64,000 bases of DNA, from the NCBI RefSeq assembly GCF_003391395.1, contig NZ_CP024190.1:3720001-3784000 (forward strand). The letters are read 5' to 3'. The notes under the pieces were generated by a model. It saw nothing but the letters and a program-made list of their open reading frames with translations. It was not told the origin of the DNA and made no database searches. A program made the position numbers and the translations under genes. This DNA comes from Mycobacterium marinum. Its GTDB lineage: Bacteria; Actinomycetota; Actinomycetes; Mycobacteriales; Mycobacteriaceae. Below, in pieces: positions 34,408-45,065 of this stretch. Each line of letters starts with the position of its first letter. The stretch's first letter is position 1.

Positions 34408-36192
34408 TCAGATGACCCGCATGCGTGCGGTGCTTCGCAGCGCCGGGGGCAGCACTCGGGAAATGCCGTAGAGCGCGTAGGCCTCCGGAGCTACCGGCCG
34501 GATCGGCTTGTTCTTCTTGACGGCGGACACAATCGCTTTGGCGACCTTGTCCGGCCCATAGCTGCGCAGCGCAAACATCTTGTCGATCTGTCCACGCCGG
34601 CCGTCCACTTGGTCGCCGCCTTTGCCGGGCGGCGCGTCGAAGCGGGTGGTGTTGACGATATTGGTGTTGATGACGCCGGGACAGATGGTGGTCAGGCCGA
34701 CATCGGCCGCATCGAGTTCGGCACGCAGACAGTCCGAGAACATGAACGTCGCCGCCTTTGAGGTGCAATAGGCGCTCAATGACTGCAGCGGGGCGTATGC
34801 GGCCATCGACGACACATTGACGATGTGGCCTCCGGTACCGCGCTCAACCAGACGCTGACCGAAGGCTCGGCAGCCGTTGACCACACCACCCAGGTTGACG
34901 TCGAGCACCCGGTCGAACTGCTCTGCGGGAGTGTCCAGGAACCTCCCCGCCTGGCCGACGCCGGCGTTGTTGACGACGATGTCGGGCAGCCCGTGCGTGG
35001 CGCTGACCTGATCCGCGAACGCCTCGACCGCCTCGGTGTCGGATACATCGAGCACATAGGGGTGGGCAACACCACCGCGCGCGGCGATTTCGGCGGCGGT
35101 GTCCTTCACGGTGGCCTCGTCGATGTCGCTGAGCACAACTTCGGCGCCCTCGCGCGCGAACGCGAGGGCGGTTTCCCGGCCAATTCCGCTGCCCGCCCCG
35201 GTGACCGCCACCAGGGTGTCACCGAAGTACTTGCGGGGACGGCCAACCTGGGCCCGCAGCAGTGCGCGGCTCGGGGGCTTGCCGTCAACCAGGTCGGCGA
35301 AGTCGTGCACCGCTGCCGCCATCACCTGCGGATGCGACATCGGCGAAAAATGACCTGCTTTGATGTCGCGGCGCCACAACCGCGGCACCCAGCGCGCGGT
35401 TTCGTCGTACCCGTAGGGCCGCACGTAGGGGTCCTTGGTGTTGACGATGAGTTGCACCGGCACGTCGATGACCGGCACGCCGCGTGTGCGCGACTGCCGG
35501 GAAAAGGCCCGAAAGTAGTTAGCCGGATAGGTCTTCACCGAGTTGGCGGCATCGCTGGCCAAGTTGTCGGAATGGTGAATCCGGTCGAGCGGAAGGTTGT
35601 CGACCATGTTGCGCCGAACCGAGGCACGCGACAGCGTCGCCCGCAACACCAGCGGGGCCAACACCGGCACCGAGAACAGCGCCATGTAGCTCAACCGCAG
35701 CGCCTGGGTGAGTGCGCGAGCAAAGGTCTTTGGCCGCCACGGCTGGCGCAGGCCGCCGAATATGTAGTTGACCAGCTGGTCCTGGCTCGGGCCGGACACC
35801 GACGTGAACGACGCGACCCGGTCGGCCGCGCCGGAGCGGGTCAAGTACTCCCAAATCGCCACCGAGCCCCAGTCGTGACCCAGTACGTGCACCGGCTGGC
35901 CGGGGCTGAGCGCTTCGATGACGGCGGCGAAGTCGTCGGCCAAACACGCTGTGGTGTAGGCAGAAACGGCCTTGGGGGCCGACGACAGGCCGACACCGCG
36001 ATTGTCATAGCGCAGAATCCGGAACCGTTCGGCCAAACGCGGAACGACCCCGTCCCACAACACGTGAGAGTCGGGAAAACCGTGCACGAGCACCACCGTC
36101 GGGCCGTCGGGGTTGCCCTCTTCATAGACAGCGATCCGCACGCCACCAGCGCTGTCGACGAACTGCTGGGGTGCTTGTCTTGTTGCCGACAT
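34408..36192 (-). CDS. ephD: EphD-type fusion: epoxide hydrolase (alpha/beta) plus short-chain dehydrogenase
   Basis: 594 residues from ATG at 36192, with GGAGG before it; the ORF open to 36303 is not needed. The N-terminal alpha/beta hydrolase has V-H-G-F-P-D-S-H, the nucleophile Asp in L-G-H-D-W-G-S-V and the catalytic His in K-A-G-H-F-S-P-M. The C-terminal SDR domain has the nucleotide site V-T-G-A-G-S-G-I-G-R-E-T, N-N-A-G-V-G, catalytic S-S-M-A-A-Y and Y-C-T-S-K. M. tuberculosis EphD (Rv2214c) has the same fusion and is linked to oxidised mycolic acids. Divergent from dlaT across 228 bp. Confidence 0.95.
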   Translation of the reverse strand: MSATRQAPQQFVDSAGGVRIAVYEEGNPDGPTVVLVHGFPDSHVLWDGVVPRLAERFRILRYDNRGVGLSSAPKAVSAYTTACLADDFAAVIEALSPGQPVHVLGHDWGSVAIWEYLTRSGAADRVASFTSVSGPSQDQLVNYIFGGLRQPWRPKTFARALTQALRLSYMALFSVPVLAPLVLRATLSRASVRRNMVDNLPLDRIHHSDNLASDAANSVKTYPANYFRAFSRQSRTRGVPVIDVPVQLIVNTKDPYVRPYGYDETARWVPRLWRRDIKAGHFSPMSHPQVMAAAVHDFADLVDGKPPSRALLRAQVGRPRKYFGDTLVAVTGAGSGIGRETALAFAREGAEVVLSDIDEATVKDTAAEIAARGGVAHPYVLDVSDTEAVEAFADQVSATHGLPDIVVNNAGVGQAGRFLDTPAEQFDRVLDVNLGGVVNGCRAFGQRLVERGTGGHIVNVSSMAAYAPLQSLSAYCTSKAATFMFSDCLRAELDAADVGLTTICPGVINTNIVNTTRFDAPPGKGGDQVDGRRGQIDKMFALRSYGPDKVAKAIVSAVKKNKPIRPVAPEAYALYGISRVLPPALRSTARMRVI

Positions 36193-36420
36193 CGGACCTC
36201 CGCCCACCTGCGACTTGTTATGCCAATCAGTCGCCACACCGTAGCAAGCGCCATACACAAGCCCCGCGGGCCAAGCGCCACGCCCTGGGTGCGAGCCGAC
36301 CAAGCGACAGTGACAGGATAGGTTTCGAGATCAACTTGGGTTCCGTACCTGGTGCACGACTGTGTGGTAAGCCAGAGGTCGGCCTATGCCTACCGACGAC
36401 CGATCTAGGAGTCAAAAACG

Positions 36421-38187
36421 ATGGCCTTCTCAGTCCAGATGCCGGCACTCGGTGAGAGCGTCACCGAGGGAACCGTCACCCGGTGGCTCAAGCAGGAGGG
36501 CGACACCGTCGAGATCGACGAGCCACTGGTTGAGGTTTCCACCGACAAGGTCGACACCGAAATTCCCTCGCCGGCCGCCGGTGTGCTGACCAAGATCGTC
36601 GCCAAGGAGGACGACACGGTCGAGGTCGGCGGTGAGCTCGCCATCATCGGCGATGCGGCCGAGAGTGGCGGCGGCGATGCGCCGTCCCAACCGGAGCCCG
36701 AGGCCGAGCCCGCCGCGGCGGCACAGCCCGAACCGGAGGCCGAGCCCGAGCCGCAACCCGAAGCCAAACCCCAATCCGGAGGCTCGTCGGCTGCTGGTGG
36801 CGACGCGACCCCGGTGCTGATGCCCGAACTGGGCGAGTCGGTGGCGGAGGGCACCGTAACTCGCTGGCTGAAGAAGGTCGGGGATTCGGTTCAGGTCGAT
36901 GAAGCGCTGGTGGAGGTGTCTACCGACAAGGTGGACACCGAGATCCCGTCACCGGTGGCCGGCGTCCTACTCAGCATCACCGCCGAGGAGGACGACGTCG
37001 TCCAGGTCGGCGGCGAGTTGGCACGGATCGGCTCCGGATCTGCGGCCGCCGCACCGCCCGAGTCCAAGCCGGCCCCCGCCCCCGAGGCCGCCCCCGAAAC
37101 CAAGGCCGCTCCTGAGCCCAAGGCCGCGCCCGAGCCCAAGCCGGCTCCCGAGCCCAAGGCGGCTCCCGAGCCCAAGCCTGCGCCCGCGGCAACGCCGCAG
37201 CCCGCGGCCGCCCCGGCACCGAGTGCGGGCGACGGCACCCCCTACGTGACTCCCCTGGTCCGAAAACTGGCCGAGGAGAACAACATCGACCTCGACTCGG
37301 TGACCGGCACCGGTGTCGGCGGTCGCATCCGCAAGCAAGACGTGTTGGCCGCTGCCGAGAAGAAGAAAGAGCGACCAGAGGCCAAGCCAGCGGCTGCTCA
37401 GGCTTCGGCTCCCGCCTCGCCTTCGAAGGCGGCAGCCCCGGCTGCGGCCGCGGCGCTGGCACACCTGCGGGGCACCAAGCAGAAGGCCAGCCGGATTCGG
37501 CAGATCACCGCGATCAAGACCCGCGAATCCCTGCAGGCAACCGCGCAGCTCACTCAGACCCATGAGGTCGACATGACCAGAATCGTGGCGCTGCGGGCCC
37601 GGGCCAAGGGGTCCTTTGCCGAGCGGGAGGGTGTGAACCTGACCTTCTTGCCGTTCATCGCCCGTGCCGTGATCGACGCCCTCAAGATCCACCCGAACAT
37701 CAACGCCAGCTACAACGAGGAAACCAAGGAGATCACCTACTACGACGCCGAGCACCTCGGGTTCGCCGTCGACACCGACCAGGGCCTGCTCTCCCCCGTG
37801 ATCCACAACGCCGGCGATCTGTCGTTGGCCGGGCTGGCCCGGGCGATCGCCGACATCGCCGGTCGCGCTCGATCGGGCAACCTCAAGCCCGACGAGTTGT
37901 CCGGCGGCACCTTTACCATCACCAACATCGGCAGCCAGGGCGCCTTGTTCGATACCCCGATTCTGGTGCCGCCGCAGGCCGCCATGTTGGGTACCGGGGC
38001 GATCGTGAAACGACCGCGAGTGGTCGTCGACGACACCGGCAACGAATCGATCGGCGTCCGCTCCGTGTGCTACCTCCCGCTGACCTACGACCACCGCCTG
38101 GTCGATGGTGCTGATGCGGGACGTTTCCTCACCACCATCAAGCACCGCCTCGAAGAGGGAGCTTTCGAGGCCGACCTGGGGCTCTGA
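36421..38187 (+). CDS. dlaT: Dihydrolipoamide acyltransferase E2 (DlaT/SucB)
   Basis: 588 residues from ATG at 36421 with AGGAG at 36407-36411. Two N-terminal lipoyl domains carry the modified lysines K43 and K169, each in [13 protein letters not shown]. Pro/Ala/Glu/Lys-rich linkers with E-P-K-A-A-P / E-P-K-P-A-P repeats follow. The E3-binding segment ([14 protein letters not shown]) and the catalytic acyltransferase domain ending [13 protein letters not shown] are intact. In M. tuberculosis this E2 serves pyruvate dehydrogenase and, with AhpD/AhpC, peroxide defence. Linkers make it about 35 residues longer than the M. tuberculosis protein. Confidence 0.95.
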   Translation: MAFSVQMPALGESVTEGTVTRWLKQEGDTVEIDEPLVEVSTDKVDTEIPSPAAGVLTKIVAKEDDTVEVGGELAIIGDAAESGGGDAPSQPEPEAEPAAAAQPEPEAEPEPQPEAKPQSGGSSAAGGDATPVLMPELGESVAEGTVTRWLKKVGDSVQVDEALVEVSTDKVDTEIPSPVAGVLLSITAEEDDVVQVGGELARIGSGSAAAAPPESKPAPAPEAAPETKAAPEPKAAPEPKPAPEPKAAPEPKPAPAATPQPAAAPAPSAGDGTPYVTPLVRKLAEENNIDLDSVTGTGVGGRIRKQDVLAAAEKKKERPEAKPAAAQASAPASPSKAAAPAAAAALAHLRGTKQKASRIRQITAIKTRESLQATAQLTQTHEVDMTRIVALRARAKGSFAEREGVNLTFLPFIARAVIDALKIHPNINASYNEETKEITYYDAEHLGFAVDTDQGLLSPVIHNAGDLSLAGLARAIADIAGRARSGNLKPDELSGGTFTITNIGSQGALFDTPILVPPQAAMLGTGAIVKRPRVVVDDTGNESIGVRSVCYLPLTYDHRLVDGADAGRFLTTIKHRLEEGAFEADLGL

Positions 38188-38191
38188 GAGC

Positions 38192-39103
38192 GTGGGCAAA
38201 GCCGTTGTCGCCATAGCGGGTTCGTCTGGATTGATCGGCTCGGCGTTGGCAGCGGCACTACGCGCGGCCGATCACCGCGTGCTTCGGATCGTGCGCCGAA
38301 CTCCGGCCAATTCCGAAGAGCTGCACTGGAACCCCGAAAGCGGCGAGTTCGATCCCGACGCACTCACCGATGTCGACGTCGTCATCAACCTGTGTGGCGT
38401 CGGCATCGGCCGCCGCCGTTGGTCAGGCGCGTTCAAACAGAGCCTGCGCGATAGCCGGATCACACCCACCGAAGTGCTCTCCAGCGCCGTCGCCGACGCC
38501 GGCGTGCCCACCTTGATCAACGCCAGCGCGGTGGGCTACTACGGGGACACCCGCGACCGGGTGGTCGACGAAAACGACCCAGCCGGAATGGGATTTCTCG
38601 CCCAGCTGTGCGTGGACTGGGAAGCCGCCACGCTACCCGCCCAATACGCCGGCACCCGGGTCGTATTGGCGCGCACCGGCCTGGTGCTGGCCCCGGCGGG
38701 AGGCACCCTACGCCCGTTGCGCCCGGCGTTCTCAGTGGGACTCGGCGCCCGGCTGGGCAGCGGCCGCCAGTACATGGCATGGATCAGCCTTGAAGACGAG
38801 GTGCGCGCGCTGCTGTTCGCCATCTCCAACCCGACGTTGTCAGGCCCGGTCAACATGGCTGGGCCCGCGCCGGTAACCAATGCCGAATTCACCACCGCCT
38901 TCGGACGCGCGTTAAACCGCCCAACCCCGTTGATGCTGCCCGGTTTCGCGGCGCGCGCCGCCCTCGGCGAGTTCGCCGACGAAGGCCTGCTGATAGGCCA
39001 ACGCGCCATCCCCACCGCACTCGAGCAAGCCGGTTTCCAGTTTCACCACAACACAATTGGTGAAGCGTTGAGCTACGCCACAGCCCGCCGCGACCAGATC
39101 TAG
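38192..39103 (+). CDS. NAD-dependent epimerase/dehydratase-like protein, TIGR01777 type (Rv2216-like)
   Basis: 303 residues from GTG at 38192, four bases after the dlaT stop, so probably the same transcript. A Rossmann nucleotide site near the N-terminus ([11 protein letters not shown]) fits the extended SDR family of E. coli Yfc[17 protein letters not shown] and S-A-V-G-Y-Y-G-D-T are typical TIGR01777 motifs. The substrate is unknown. In M. tuberculosis lipB (Rv2217) comes next on the same strand; here the conserved order breaks and the accessory region begins. Confidence 0.93.
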   Translation: MGKAVVAIAGSSGLIGSALAAALRAADHRVLRIVRRTPANSEELHWNPESGEFDPDALTDVDVVINLCGVGIGRRRWSGAFKQSLRDSRITPTEVLSSAVADAGVPTLINASAVGYYGDTRDRVVDENDPAGMGFLAQLCVDWEAATLPAQYAGTRVVLARTGLVLAPAGGTLRPLRPAFSVGLGARLGSGRQYMAWISLEDEVRALLFAISNPTLSGPVNMAGPAPVTNAEFTTAFGRALNRPTPLMLPGFAARAALGEFADEGLLIGQRAIPTALEQAGFQFHHNTIGEALSYATARRDQI

Positions 39104-39120
39104 CACAACTCCGGACCCCG

Positions 39121-39132
39121 CGAGCATGCTCG
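39121..39132. terminator. 12-bp perfect palindrome 18 bases after the Rv2216-like stop
   Basis: Positions 39121-39132 are an uninterrupted palindrome with GC-rich flanks, lying between convergent genes near the junction of core and accessory DNA. Terminator or operator function is a guess. The surrounding 39104-39249 holds no gene. Confidence 0.35.
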
Positions 39133-39249
39133 GCGGAACCCACCACCAGGGCGGGCCAGGCGCCAAGTCACCCCACCGACTACTGCGCAAACGGACCGAT
39201 CGGCCCCTGCGCGTCATGCCGAAGACACGCAACCAGCTCAACAGCAGGG

Positions 39250-40107
39250 CTAAAGGGAAGTGCGGCGGATATAGGCGCGAATGGCGATAGGAGCCAATAG
39301 CGCGGTCAGAACTATCGAATAGATCAGCGTGGACAATGCCGGATGATGCAGTGGCAATTGCGCGCTTGGTGGCGCCATTGGCTCATCGATGGTGAGCTTG
39401 CGCAATGCCAGCGCCAAGGATGAGAGCGGATTCCATTCGGCAATCACGCGCAGCGCGTGCGGCATAGGCTGTGTCGGCACAAAGCAGTTCGATATGGAAA
39501 TAATTGGCAGCGTTATCAAGAACACCGCAGCACCAACCACCTCCACAGTCCTGACCATCAAGCCAACCACCATGCCCAGCCACATAAACCCGACACCGAA
39601 AACTAATACCAGCACGAAAGCCAGCACAGCATCGGCTAGGCTGCCGTGCATCCGCCACCCAATGAGCATGCCACTAATACCGATCAGAATGTATACGATC
39701 GCCGCGTAGAGCAGCGAGACCAGGCCGCGCGCGATCAACGGCGCGGAATTAGATATTGGAAGCGAACGGAATCTGATAAAGACGTCATTTTCGACATCCG
39801 CAGAGATCGCCGCCCCCACAAGTATTATTGTCGCTACTATCGCCTGCGCCTGGATACCCGGCAACAGGTATTCACGGTAGTGCGGTGCCGCGTTTTCGCT
39901 GATCGATCGTCCAACAATAAATGTGAAGAACAACATGAACGCAATGGGCTGCAATAGCAACTGCATGAGCGTCTCTGGCCTTCGCCTGACTCTAATCAGG
40001 TTACGCTTGAGCATTACCCATACCTGCCACGCAACGCTAGAACTATGCGCCTCGGGCCGACGCACAGTTTGACGATGACTTGTGGATACATCCCGGAAAA
40101 CGATCAT
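39250..40107 (-). CDS. ABC-2 type permease, DrrB-like
   Basis: 285 residues from ATG at 40107, overlapping the stop of the ATPase gene (ATGA). Six hydrophobic segments: first L-L-Q-P-I-A-F-M-L-F-F-T-F-I, the last L-I-Y-S-I-V-L-T-A-L-L-A-P. The loop P-H-Y-R-E-Y-L-L-P-G-I-Q-A-Q is the ABC-2 motif of daunorubicin-type permeases. It closely follows the DrrB pattern that exports phthiocerol lipids in M. tuberculosis, and no DrrC partner is seen here. The neighbouring mmpS/mmpL/NRPS genes suggest export of a lipopeptide, by inference. Confidence 0.88.
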   Translation of the reverse strand: MIVFRDVSTSHRQTVRRPEAHSSSVAWQVWVMLKRNLIRVRRRPETLMQLLLQPIAFMLFFTFIVGRSISENAAPHYREYLLPGIQAQAIVATIILVGAAISADVENDVFIRFRSLPISNSAPLIARGLVSLLYAAIVYILIGISGMLIGWRMHGSLADAVLAFVLVLVFGVGFMWLGMVVGLMVRTVEVVGAAVFLITLPIISISNCFVPTQPMPHALRVIAEWNPLSSLALALRKLTIDEPMAPPSAQLPLHHPALSTLIYSIVLTALLAPIAIRAYIRRTSL

Positions 40108-41069
40108 GCCGAGTCCCCCTCCGAAGAACTGCCGTGATGCCCAGTCAACAACACGAAAACGTCGTCAAGACTCGGCCGCGTAAGACGGATATCCTCGATG
40201 GGCGCCGCGTATTGGTGCAACATCCGGGCGACGTCCGAAAGGTCCAACAACCCGTGGGTCGCGACCGTGATTCGACGGGCGGAGATGTCGACGCGCACCT
40301 CTTTGGCGCCCGTTCGCAGGAACGCCGCGACATTGGCAACATCCTCGGTGCGCGACACAGTCACGACAATGCTTGCGTCACCCGCCTTTTGCTTGAGCTC
40401 AAATGGAGATCCCTCTGCAATCACCCTGCCCTTGTCTATCAGGACAATATTGTCGGCAAGCCGATCGGCTTCCTCCAAGTATTGGGTGGTCAGTACCAGC
40501 GTGAGGCCATCGTCGACCAACGTGCGCAAAACTTCCCACAGCTGGATGCGACTATGCGGATCCAGCCCTGCAGTTGGCTCATCCAGAAACAACACCTGGG
40601 GCCGGGCCAGCAGGCTTATCGCGACATCGAGACGCCGCCGCATTCCGCCGGAGTAGGTATCGACACGTCGATCAGCAAATTCGGCGATCGAGAATTGGTC
40701 TAGCAGCCGATCGGTCAGTGACGCCAATTCCTTACGGCGGATCCCGCGCAAGCTGCCGATCATGTTGATGTTCTCTCGAGCAGTCAAGAGACCGTCGAGA
40801 GTGGCTTCCTGACATGTCAATCCGATTTCTCTGCGCACCGACTCGGGAGCGGCGCACACATCGTGGCCGGCGACCCACGCGGCGCCGCTTGTCGGCCTGG
40901 TCAACGTAGCCAGCATCCTCACCGTGGTGGTCTTGCCAGCACCGTTTGGGCCCAGCAGACCAAGAACACCGCCTGGAGGCACCGCAAAGCTGATGCCGTC
41001 GACCGCCGTGACTGAACCGCGCCTTTTGACGAGGTCGATCACCTCAACCGCTGACTGGGATCGCCGCAT
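40104..41069 (-). CDS. ABC transporter ATP-binding protein, DrrA-like
   Basis: 321 residues from ATG at 41069, with AGGAGA upstream. Walker A is L-L-G-P-N-G-A-G-K-T-T-T, the signature is Y-S-G-G-M-R-R-R-L-D, Walker B is V-L-F-L-D-E-P-T-A-G-L-D, and the switch His region is L-V-L-T-T-Q-Y-L-E-E-A-D. The C-terminal about 85 residues (E-D-V-A-N-V-A-A-F-L-R) are the DrrA-type extension. It pairs with the overlapping DrrB-like permease. Gap to the mmpL upstream is 139 bp; all genes here read on the minus strand. Confidence 0.93.
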   Translation of the reverse strand: MRRSQSAVEVIDLVKRRGSVTAVDGISFAVPPGGVLGLLGPNGAGKTTTVRMLATLTRPTSGAAWVAGHDVCAAPESVRREIGLTCQEATLDGLLTARENINMIGSLRGIRRKELASLTDRLLDQFSIAEFADRRVDTYSGGMRRRLDVAISLLARPQVLFLDEPTAGLDPHSRIQLWEVLRTLVDDGLTLVLTTQYLEEADRLADNIVLIDKGRVIAEGSPFELKQKAGDASIVVTVSRTEDVANVAAFLRTGAKEVRVDISARRITVATHGLLDLSDVARMLHQYAAPIEDIRLTRPSLDDVFVLLTGHHGSSSEGDSA

Positions 41070-41204
41070 AAGTTTCTCCTATAACAACGCGTCGCTAGGT
41101 GCTGAAGACCATGTCCTGATGCTGTCATCGATCCCAACGCGGCCGATGTCGGTGGACAACGCGGGAACGACACATGACTGAACCTCGATTTTTTTCAGAG
41201 CACC

Positions 41205-44200
41205 CGGGTCAGGGTGTGCTGGTGGTCAGGTTGGTGGTGGGTTGTGATGGTGTGGGTGATGGCCATGGTTGTGGGATGGGTCGGGGTCGGACGTGGTGGG
41301 GCCACCAGAACCAGCGGCCCAGCAGGACGGCGATGGAGGGGGTCATCAATGCGCGGACCACGAACGTGTCGAACAGCAGTCCCATGCCGATGGTGGTGCC
41401 GATCTGGGCGATGACGGTCAGGTCGCTGACTGCCATGGAGATCATGGTGAAGGCGAACACGAGTCCTGCCGAGGTGGCCACCGATCCGGTGGCTCCTACG
41501 GTGCGAATGATCGCGGTGTTGATCCCGGCGTGGAGTTCTTCTTTGAGGCGTGAGACCAGCAGCAGGTTGTAGTCGGCGCCGACGGCGAGCAGGACGATGA
41601 CTGACATCGACAGGACCAGCCAGTGCAGTTCGATGCCGATCAGGTGTTGCCATAGCAGCACCGATAACCCCACTGAAGCGCCCAGTGATGCCGCCACGCT
41701 GCCCACGATCACCAGGGCCGCGATCGCGCTGCGGGTGATGTTGAGCATGATGAGGAAGATCAGACTCAGTGCCGCGATGGCGGCGATCAGCAGGTCGTAG
41801 TTGTTGCCATCGTTGATGTCTTTGATGACGGCGGCGGTGCCGGCGAGGTAGACCTTGGAACCTTCTAGAGGTGTGCCTTTGATGGCTTCGGTGGCCGCTC
41901 GTTTGATCGCTTGAGTACGGGCCATCCCTTCAGGCGTCATCGGATCGTTCTGGTGGGAAATGATGAAGCGCACCGACTTGCCATCCGGGGAGATGAAGTT
42001 CTTCATCGCGCGCTGGAAGTCTTCGTTGTCGAAGACTTCTGGGGGAAGGTAGAACGAGTCGTCGTTCATCGAGGCGTCGAACGCCTTACCCATGGCGTTG
42101 GTTTTGTCCGATGCGGCCGCCATCTGGTCCAGCATGCTTTTCTGGGTGGCGTACATGGTCAACGCCATGGCTTTCATGTTCCGCACCGTCTGGGTCATTT
42201 TCGGCATGAGTGCAACCATCTGCGGCAGCAACTCATCAAGGCGTTCCATCTCGGGCAGGATCTCCTGCAGGTCGCCGGTCATGAGATCCACACCATCGAT
42301 GGCATCGAATATCGATCGCAGCGACCAACAGACCGGGATATCGAAACAATGCGGTTCCCAGTAAAAATAGCTGCGGATCGGATGGAAAAAGTCTTCGAAA
42401 TTGGCGACCGCATCACGCAGCTCTTCCACATCGACCACCATCGATTTTGTTTTGGTGACGAGTCGGTGAGTGGTCTCTGCCATCTCAGCAGCAGTGCTGG
42501 TCATCTGCTCCATCGTGTCGATACTGGTCTGCATCTCATCGGCCTGCGCTAACAGATCAGCCATCCGGTCCTGCTGATAATGCTGATTCAGCTGCATAAA
42601 AGAACCCTGCGCACCAATCATGAACGGGATCGAGGTGTGCTTGATCGGTTTCCCGTCCGGACGGGTGATGACCTGCACACGAGAGATCCCCTCAACCGCA
42701 AAAATCGCCTTGGCGATCTTGTCGATCACCAGCAAGTCAGCCGAATTCCGCAGATCGTGATTGGATTCAACCAGCAGCACATCCGGATTCATCCGCGCCG
42801 CACCAAACCCCCGCTCAGCGGCGGCATACCCAATGTTGGCGGGTACGTCCTTCGGCAGATAATTGCGGTCATCGAAACTAGCGCGATAGCCCGGCAAGAC
42901 CAACAAGCCCCCCAAAGCCAACACACTGGCCGTAATCAGAATCGGCCCCGGCCACCGCGCAATAGCCGCACCCAGTTTGCGCCACCTGCGCACCCGCAAC
43001 TGCCGCCTCGGTTCCAACACCTTGCCAAACCGACTCGTCACCGCAATAAGCGCCGGCCCCAACGTCAACGCCGCCAACACCCCGACCGTCATACCCACAG
43101 CCAACGGAACACCCAGCGTCTGCAAATACGGCAACCGGGTAAAGCTCAAACACAACGTCGCCCCCGCGATCGTCAGCCCCGAACCCAACACCACATGGGC
43201 CGTCCCACCAAACATCGTGAAAAATGCCGACTCACGATCCTGCCCCGCACTACGCGCTTCCTGATAGCGACCCACCAGAAAGATCGCATAATCAGTACCC
43301 GCAGCAATCACCAACGTAACCAACACATTCGTCGAAAAGGTCGAAAGCCCCACCAGCCCGTGATAGCCAAGCAACGCCACCACACCCCGCGCCGCAGCCA
43401 ACTGCAGCACCACCATCACCAAAACCACCAACGCCGTCGTGACCGACCCATAGATCACCAACAACATGACAACGATCACCCCAATAGTGACCAACTCGAC
43501 GAGCCGCATGCTGCGGCTGCCAACCGTCTGCTGATCAACCATCAGCGCCGCAGACCCGGTAACAAAGGTTGTGACGCCGTCCGGAGCCGGTGTGCTGTCG
43601 ACAATGCGCTGGACGGCTTTCACTGATCTGATGGACCTTGCGTGCCCCTGCAGCCCCATCAGATTCACTTGGACGTAAGCAAACTTCCCGTCGGAGCTTT
43701 CCGCGCCAGCTTCGGTGACGGGATCACTCCAATAATCCCGCACACCGACCACGTGCTCTTTGTCTGCTCTGAACTTCCTGACTAGATCGTCGTAGTAGGC
43801 ATGGGCATCTTCGCCAAGCGGTTCCTTACCTTCCAGCACAAGCATGATCGCGCTGTCGGCTTTGTGTTCGGTGAATAGCGCATTGATTTTATTTGCCGCG
43901 ATTATCGATGGGGCGTCCGTAGGGGAAGACGAGACCGCACGCATCTCCCCGACCACTTCCAATGAAGGCACGGCGACGCCGAGAGCCACAATGAGGGCTA
44001 TCCATACGGCGATGATCGGTAACGCTAGCCGACGGATCATCCGCGCCAACAATGGCCGCGCCCCATCACCGGGAGCCAATACGCCCCCGCCACACTGGTC
44101 AACTGAAACAGAACTCATCCGGCCTTCACCAGACAAAAGGTCTGCGCATTTACACCGGTCGACGTACGTTCATCCTTGACCTTGCCATCAATAACAATGC

Positions 44201-44245
44201 GACAACGTATCGTCGAACCATCACTTTGGGCTAGCAATATCGGGG
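41205..44245. repeat. Segmental duplication, unit 1 (mmpL copy 1 and end of mmpS)
   Basis: Unit 1 (41205-44245) pairs with 45062-48102 at a constant offset of 3857 bp. Identity is almost complete except for an inner block (about 43480-43995 here). The left edge is at the mmpL stop and the right edge falls inside the mmpS reading frame. Confidence 0.9.
41209..44118 (-). CDS. MmpL-family RND transporter (copy 1)
   Basis: 969 residues using ATG at 44118, whose ATGA overlap with the upstream mmpS-like stop mirrors copy 2; a TTG at 44136 would add six residues. It has the MmpL layout: an N-terminal helix, periplasmic porter segment D1, a bundle of helices with Y-G-S-V-T-T-A-L and [15 protein letters not shown], a long D2 domain with Gln/Met-rich helices, then the second bundle with V-G-A-D-Y-N-L-L-L. 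Residues about 42-213 differ from copy 2, while the rest is nearly identical. RND pumps of this class flip or export envelope lipids; the closest known role is MmpL4a/b for glycopeptidolipid. Confidence 0.94.
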   Translation of the reverse strand: MSSVSVDQCGGGVLAPGDGARPLLARMIRRLALPIIAVWIALIVALGVAVPSLEVVGEMRAVSSSPTDAPSIIAANKINALFTEHKADSAIMLVLEGKEPLGEDAHAYYDDLVRKFRADKEHVVGVRDYWSDPVTEAGAESSDGKFAYVQVNLMGLQGHARSIRSVKAVQRIVDSTPAPDGVTTFVTGSAALMVDQQTVGSRSMRLVELVTIGVIVVMLLVIYGSVTTALVVLVMVVLQLAAARGVVALLGYHGLVGLSTFSTNVLVTLVIAAGTDYAIFLVGRYQEARSAGQDRESAFFTMFGGTAHVVLGSGLTIAGATLCLSFTRLPYLQTLGVPLAVGMTVGVLAALTLGPALIAVTSRFGKVLEPRRQLRVRRWRKLGAAIARWPGPILITASVLALGGLLVLPGYRASFDDRNYLPKDVPANIGYAAAERGFGAARMNPDVLLVESNHDLRNSADLLVIDKIAKAIFAVEGISRVQVITRPDGKPIKHTSIPFMIGAQGSFMQLNQHYQQDRMADLLAQADEMQTSIDTMEQMTSTAAEMAETTHRLVTKTKSMVVDVEELRDAVANFEDFFHPIRSYFYWEPHCFDIPVCWSLRSIFDAIDGVDLMTGDLQEILPEMERLDELLPQMVALMPKMTQTVRNMKAMALTMYATQKSMLDQMAAASDKTNAMGKAFDASMNDDSFYLPPEVFDNEDFQRAMKNFISPDGKSVRFIISHQNDPMTPEGMARTQAIKRAATEAIKGTPLEGSKVYLAGTAAVIKDINDGNNYDLLIAAIAALSLIFLIMLNITRSAIAALVIVGSVAASLGASVGLSVLLWQHLIGIELHWLVLSMSVIVLLAVGADYNLLLVSRLKEELHAGINTAIIRTVGATGSVATSAGLVFAFTMISMAVSDLTVIAQIGTTIGMGLLFDTFVVRALMTPSIAVLLGRWFWWPHHVRPRPIPQPWPSPTPSQPTTNLTTSTP

Positions 44246-44471
44246 CCGTTGGCAGACTGTTCAAACCAATCTGCCGTGACCACATCGCCCTGGCCCGCCC
44301 GCGACCGGATAAGTCGCCATCGAGGCCGTCGCTAAACACGACTACATCACATCCCGCCAAAGCGGCCACACACAGCCGCCATCGTTGTGAACGCGCCCCC
44401 CATGCTGAATTCCGCATCTGCAAATTGCAGAAACTCCCCGGATTCACACCATTCCCCTTCGAGAGATTCAC
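44115..44471 (-). pseudogene. mmpS remnant: C-terminal end intact, N-terminus lost
   Basis: The last 43 or so residues ([16 protein letters not shown] onward to V-K-A-G) match the MmpS at 47972-48400 almost exactly, and the DNA is near-identical up to about 44245. Upstream of that the similarity ends: no membrane helix and no MmpS beta domain. The ORF continues to a GTG at 44471, but this part has no recognisable sequence. The fragment was carried along with mmpL copy 1 in a segmental duplication, and its TGA overlaps the mmpL start. It is probably not functional, although a chimeric short protein cannot be excluded. Confidence 0.85.
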
Positions 44472-44552
44472 ACGCTGCTAGCGTTAGAACATGCGGGCGC
44501 TCGCGGCGCATGGACAGACGGAATCCCGATCAGTCCATGCGCATTTCTCGAG

Positions 44553-44774
44553 CTATCCTTGACCAGAAGCAAGTTTTTCCCGCAGACTCTTCGGCCGAAT
44601 GTCCGTCCAGTGCTGGTCCACGTACTCCACGCAGGAAGCACGACTCGCTTCCCCGAAAACTACGCGCCAACCAGCTGGAACATCAGCGAAAGTTGGCCAT
44701 AGGCTGTGCTGTTCCTCGTCATTGATGAGGACGAAGAACATGCCATCTTCATCATCAAAAGGGTTGTCGCTCAT
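44553..44774 (-). CDS. MbtH-like protein, NRPS adenylation-domain partner
   Basis: 73 residues from ATG at 44774 ([11 protein letters not shown]); Met codons at 44783 and 44798 are less likely. Hallmarks are intact: the N-P-F-D-D start, [24 protein letters not shown], and [12 protein letters not shown]. MbtH proteins bind adenylation domains and are needed for their solubility or activity. It is placed between the two mmpL genes and 4.9 kb from the NRPS, as in mycobacterial glycopeptidolipid loci where mbtH is with mmpS/mmpL/mps. It strongly supports a functional NRPS locus. Confidence 0.95.
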   Translation of the reverse strand: MSDNPFDDEDGMFFVLINDEEQHSLWPTFADVPAGWRVVFGEASRASCVEYVDQHWTDIRPKSLREKLASGQG

Positions 44775-45065
44775 GATTTTCATTTCCTTCCCGGTCAACG
44801 TGCTGCATAACGAAATCGCTTATGGCCTTCATAATGGCTTCCACCACCGCAGACTACGATACCTCACCCGCTAGTTGTTCTCAGTTTAAATGGATCGAAG
44901 CGGATAAGAATCTGCAATGAATAATAGATGTTCCAACTGGCCATGACGGCTTTATCAGTTCAGGGCAGAAGCTCCGACTGCAACTATTCTGATGACATTA
45001 TCCTAATGGGTCATACGACGCTGGGTACCTCCACTTGTTCGATCCCCGCATAACAGCGGGACGGG
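44775..45065. other. 291-bp AT-richer spacer between mbtH and mmpL copy 2
   Basis: The stretch 44870-45000 is clearly lower in GC than its neighbours. No ORF or RNA is recognised. It may hold a promoter for mbtH. The duplicated segment of copy 2 starts at about 45062. Confidence 0.5.

Noticed and set aside
39104..39249. Attachment site or insertion-sequence scar at the core/accessory border
   Set aside because: No tRNA, integrase, transposase, or matching direct repeats were seen on this side; the other border is outside the window.
44118..44136. TTG start six codons upstream for mmpL copy 1 (and the equivalent at 47993 for copy 2)
   Set aside because: The ATG overlapping the mmpS stop (ATGA) is the usual coupled start, so the longer forms are less likely.
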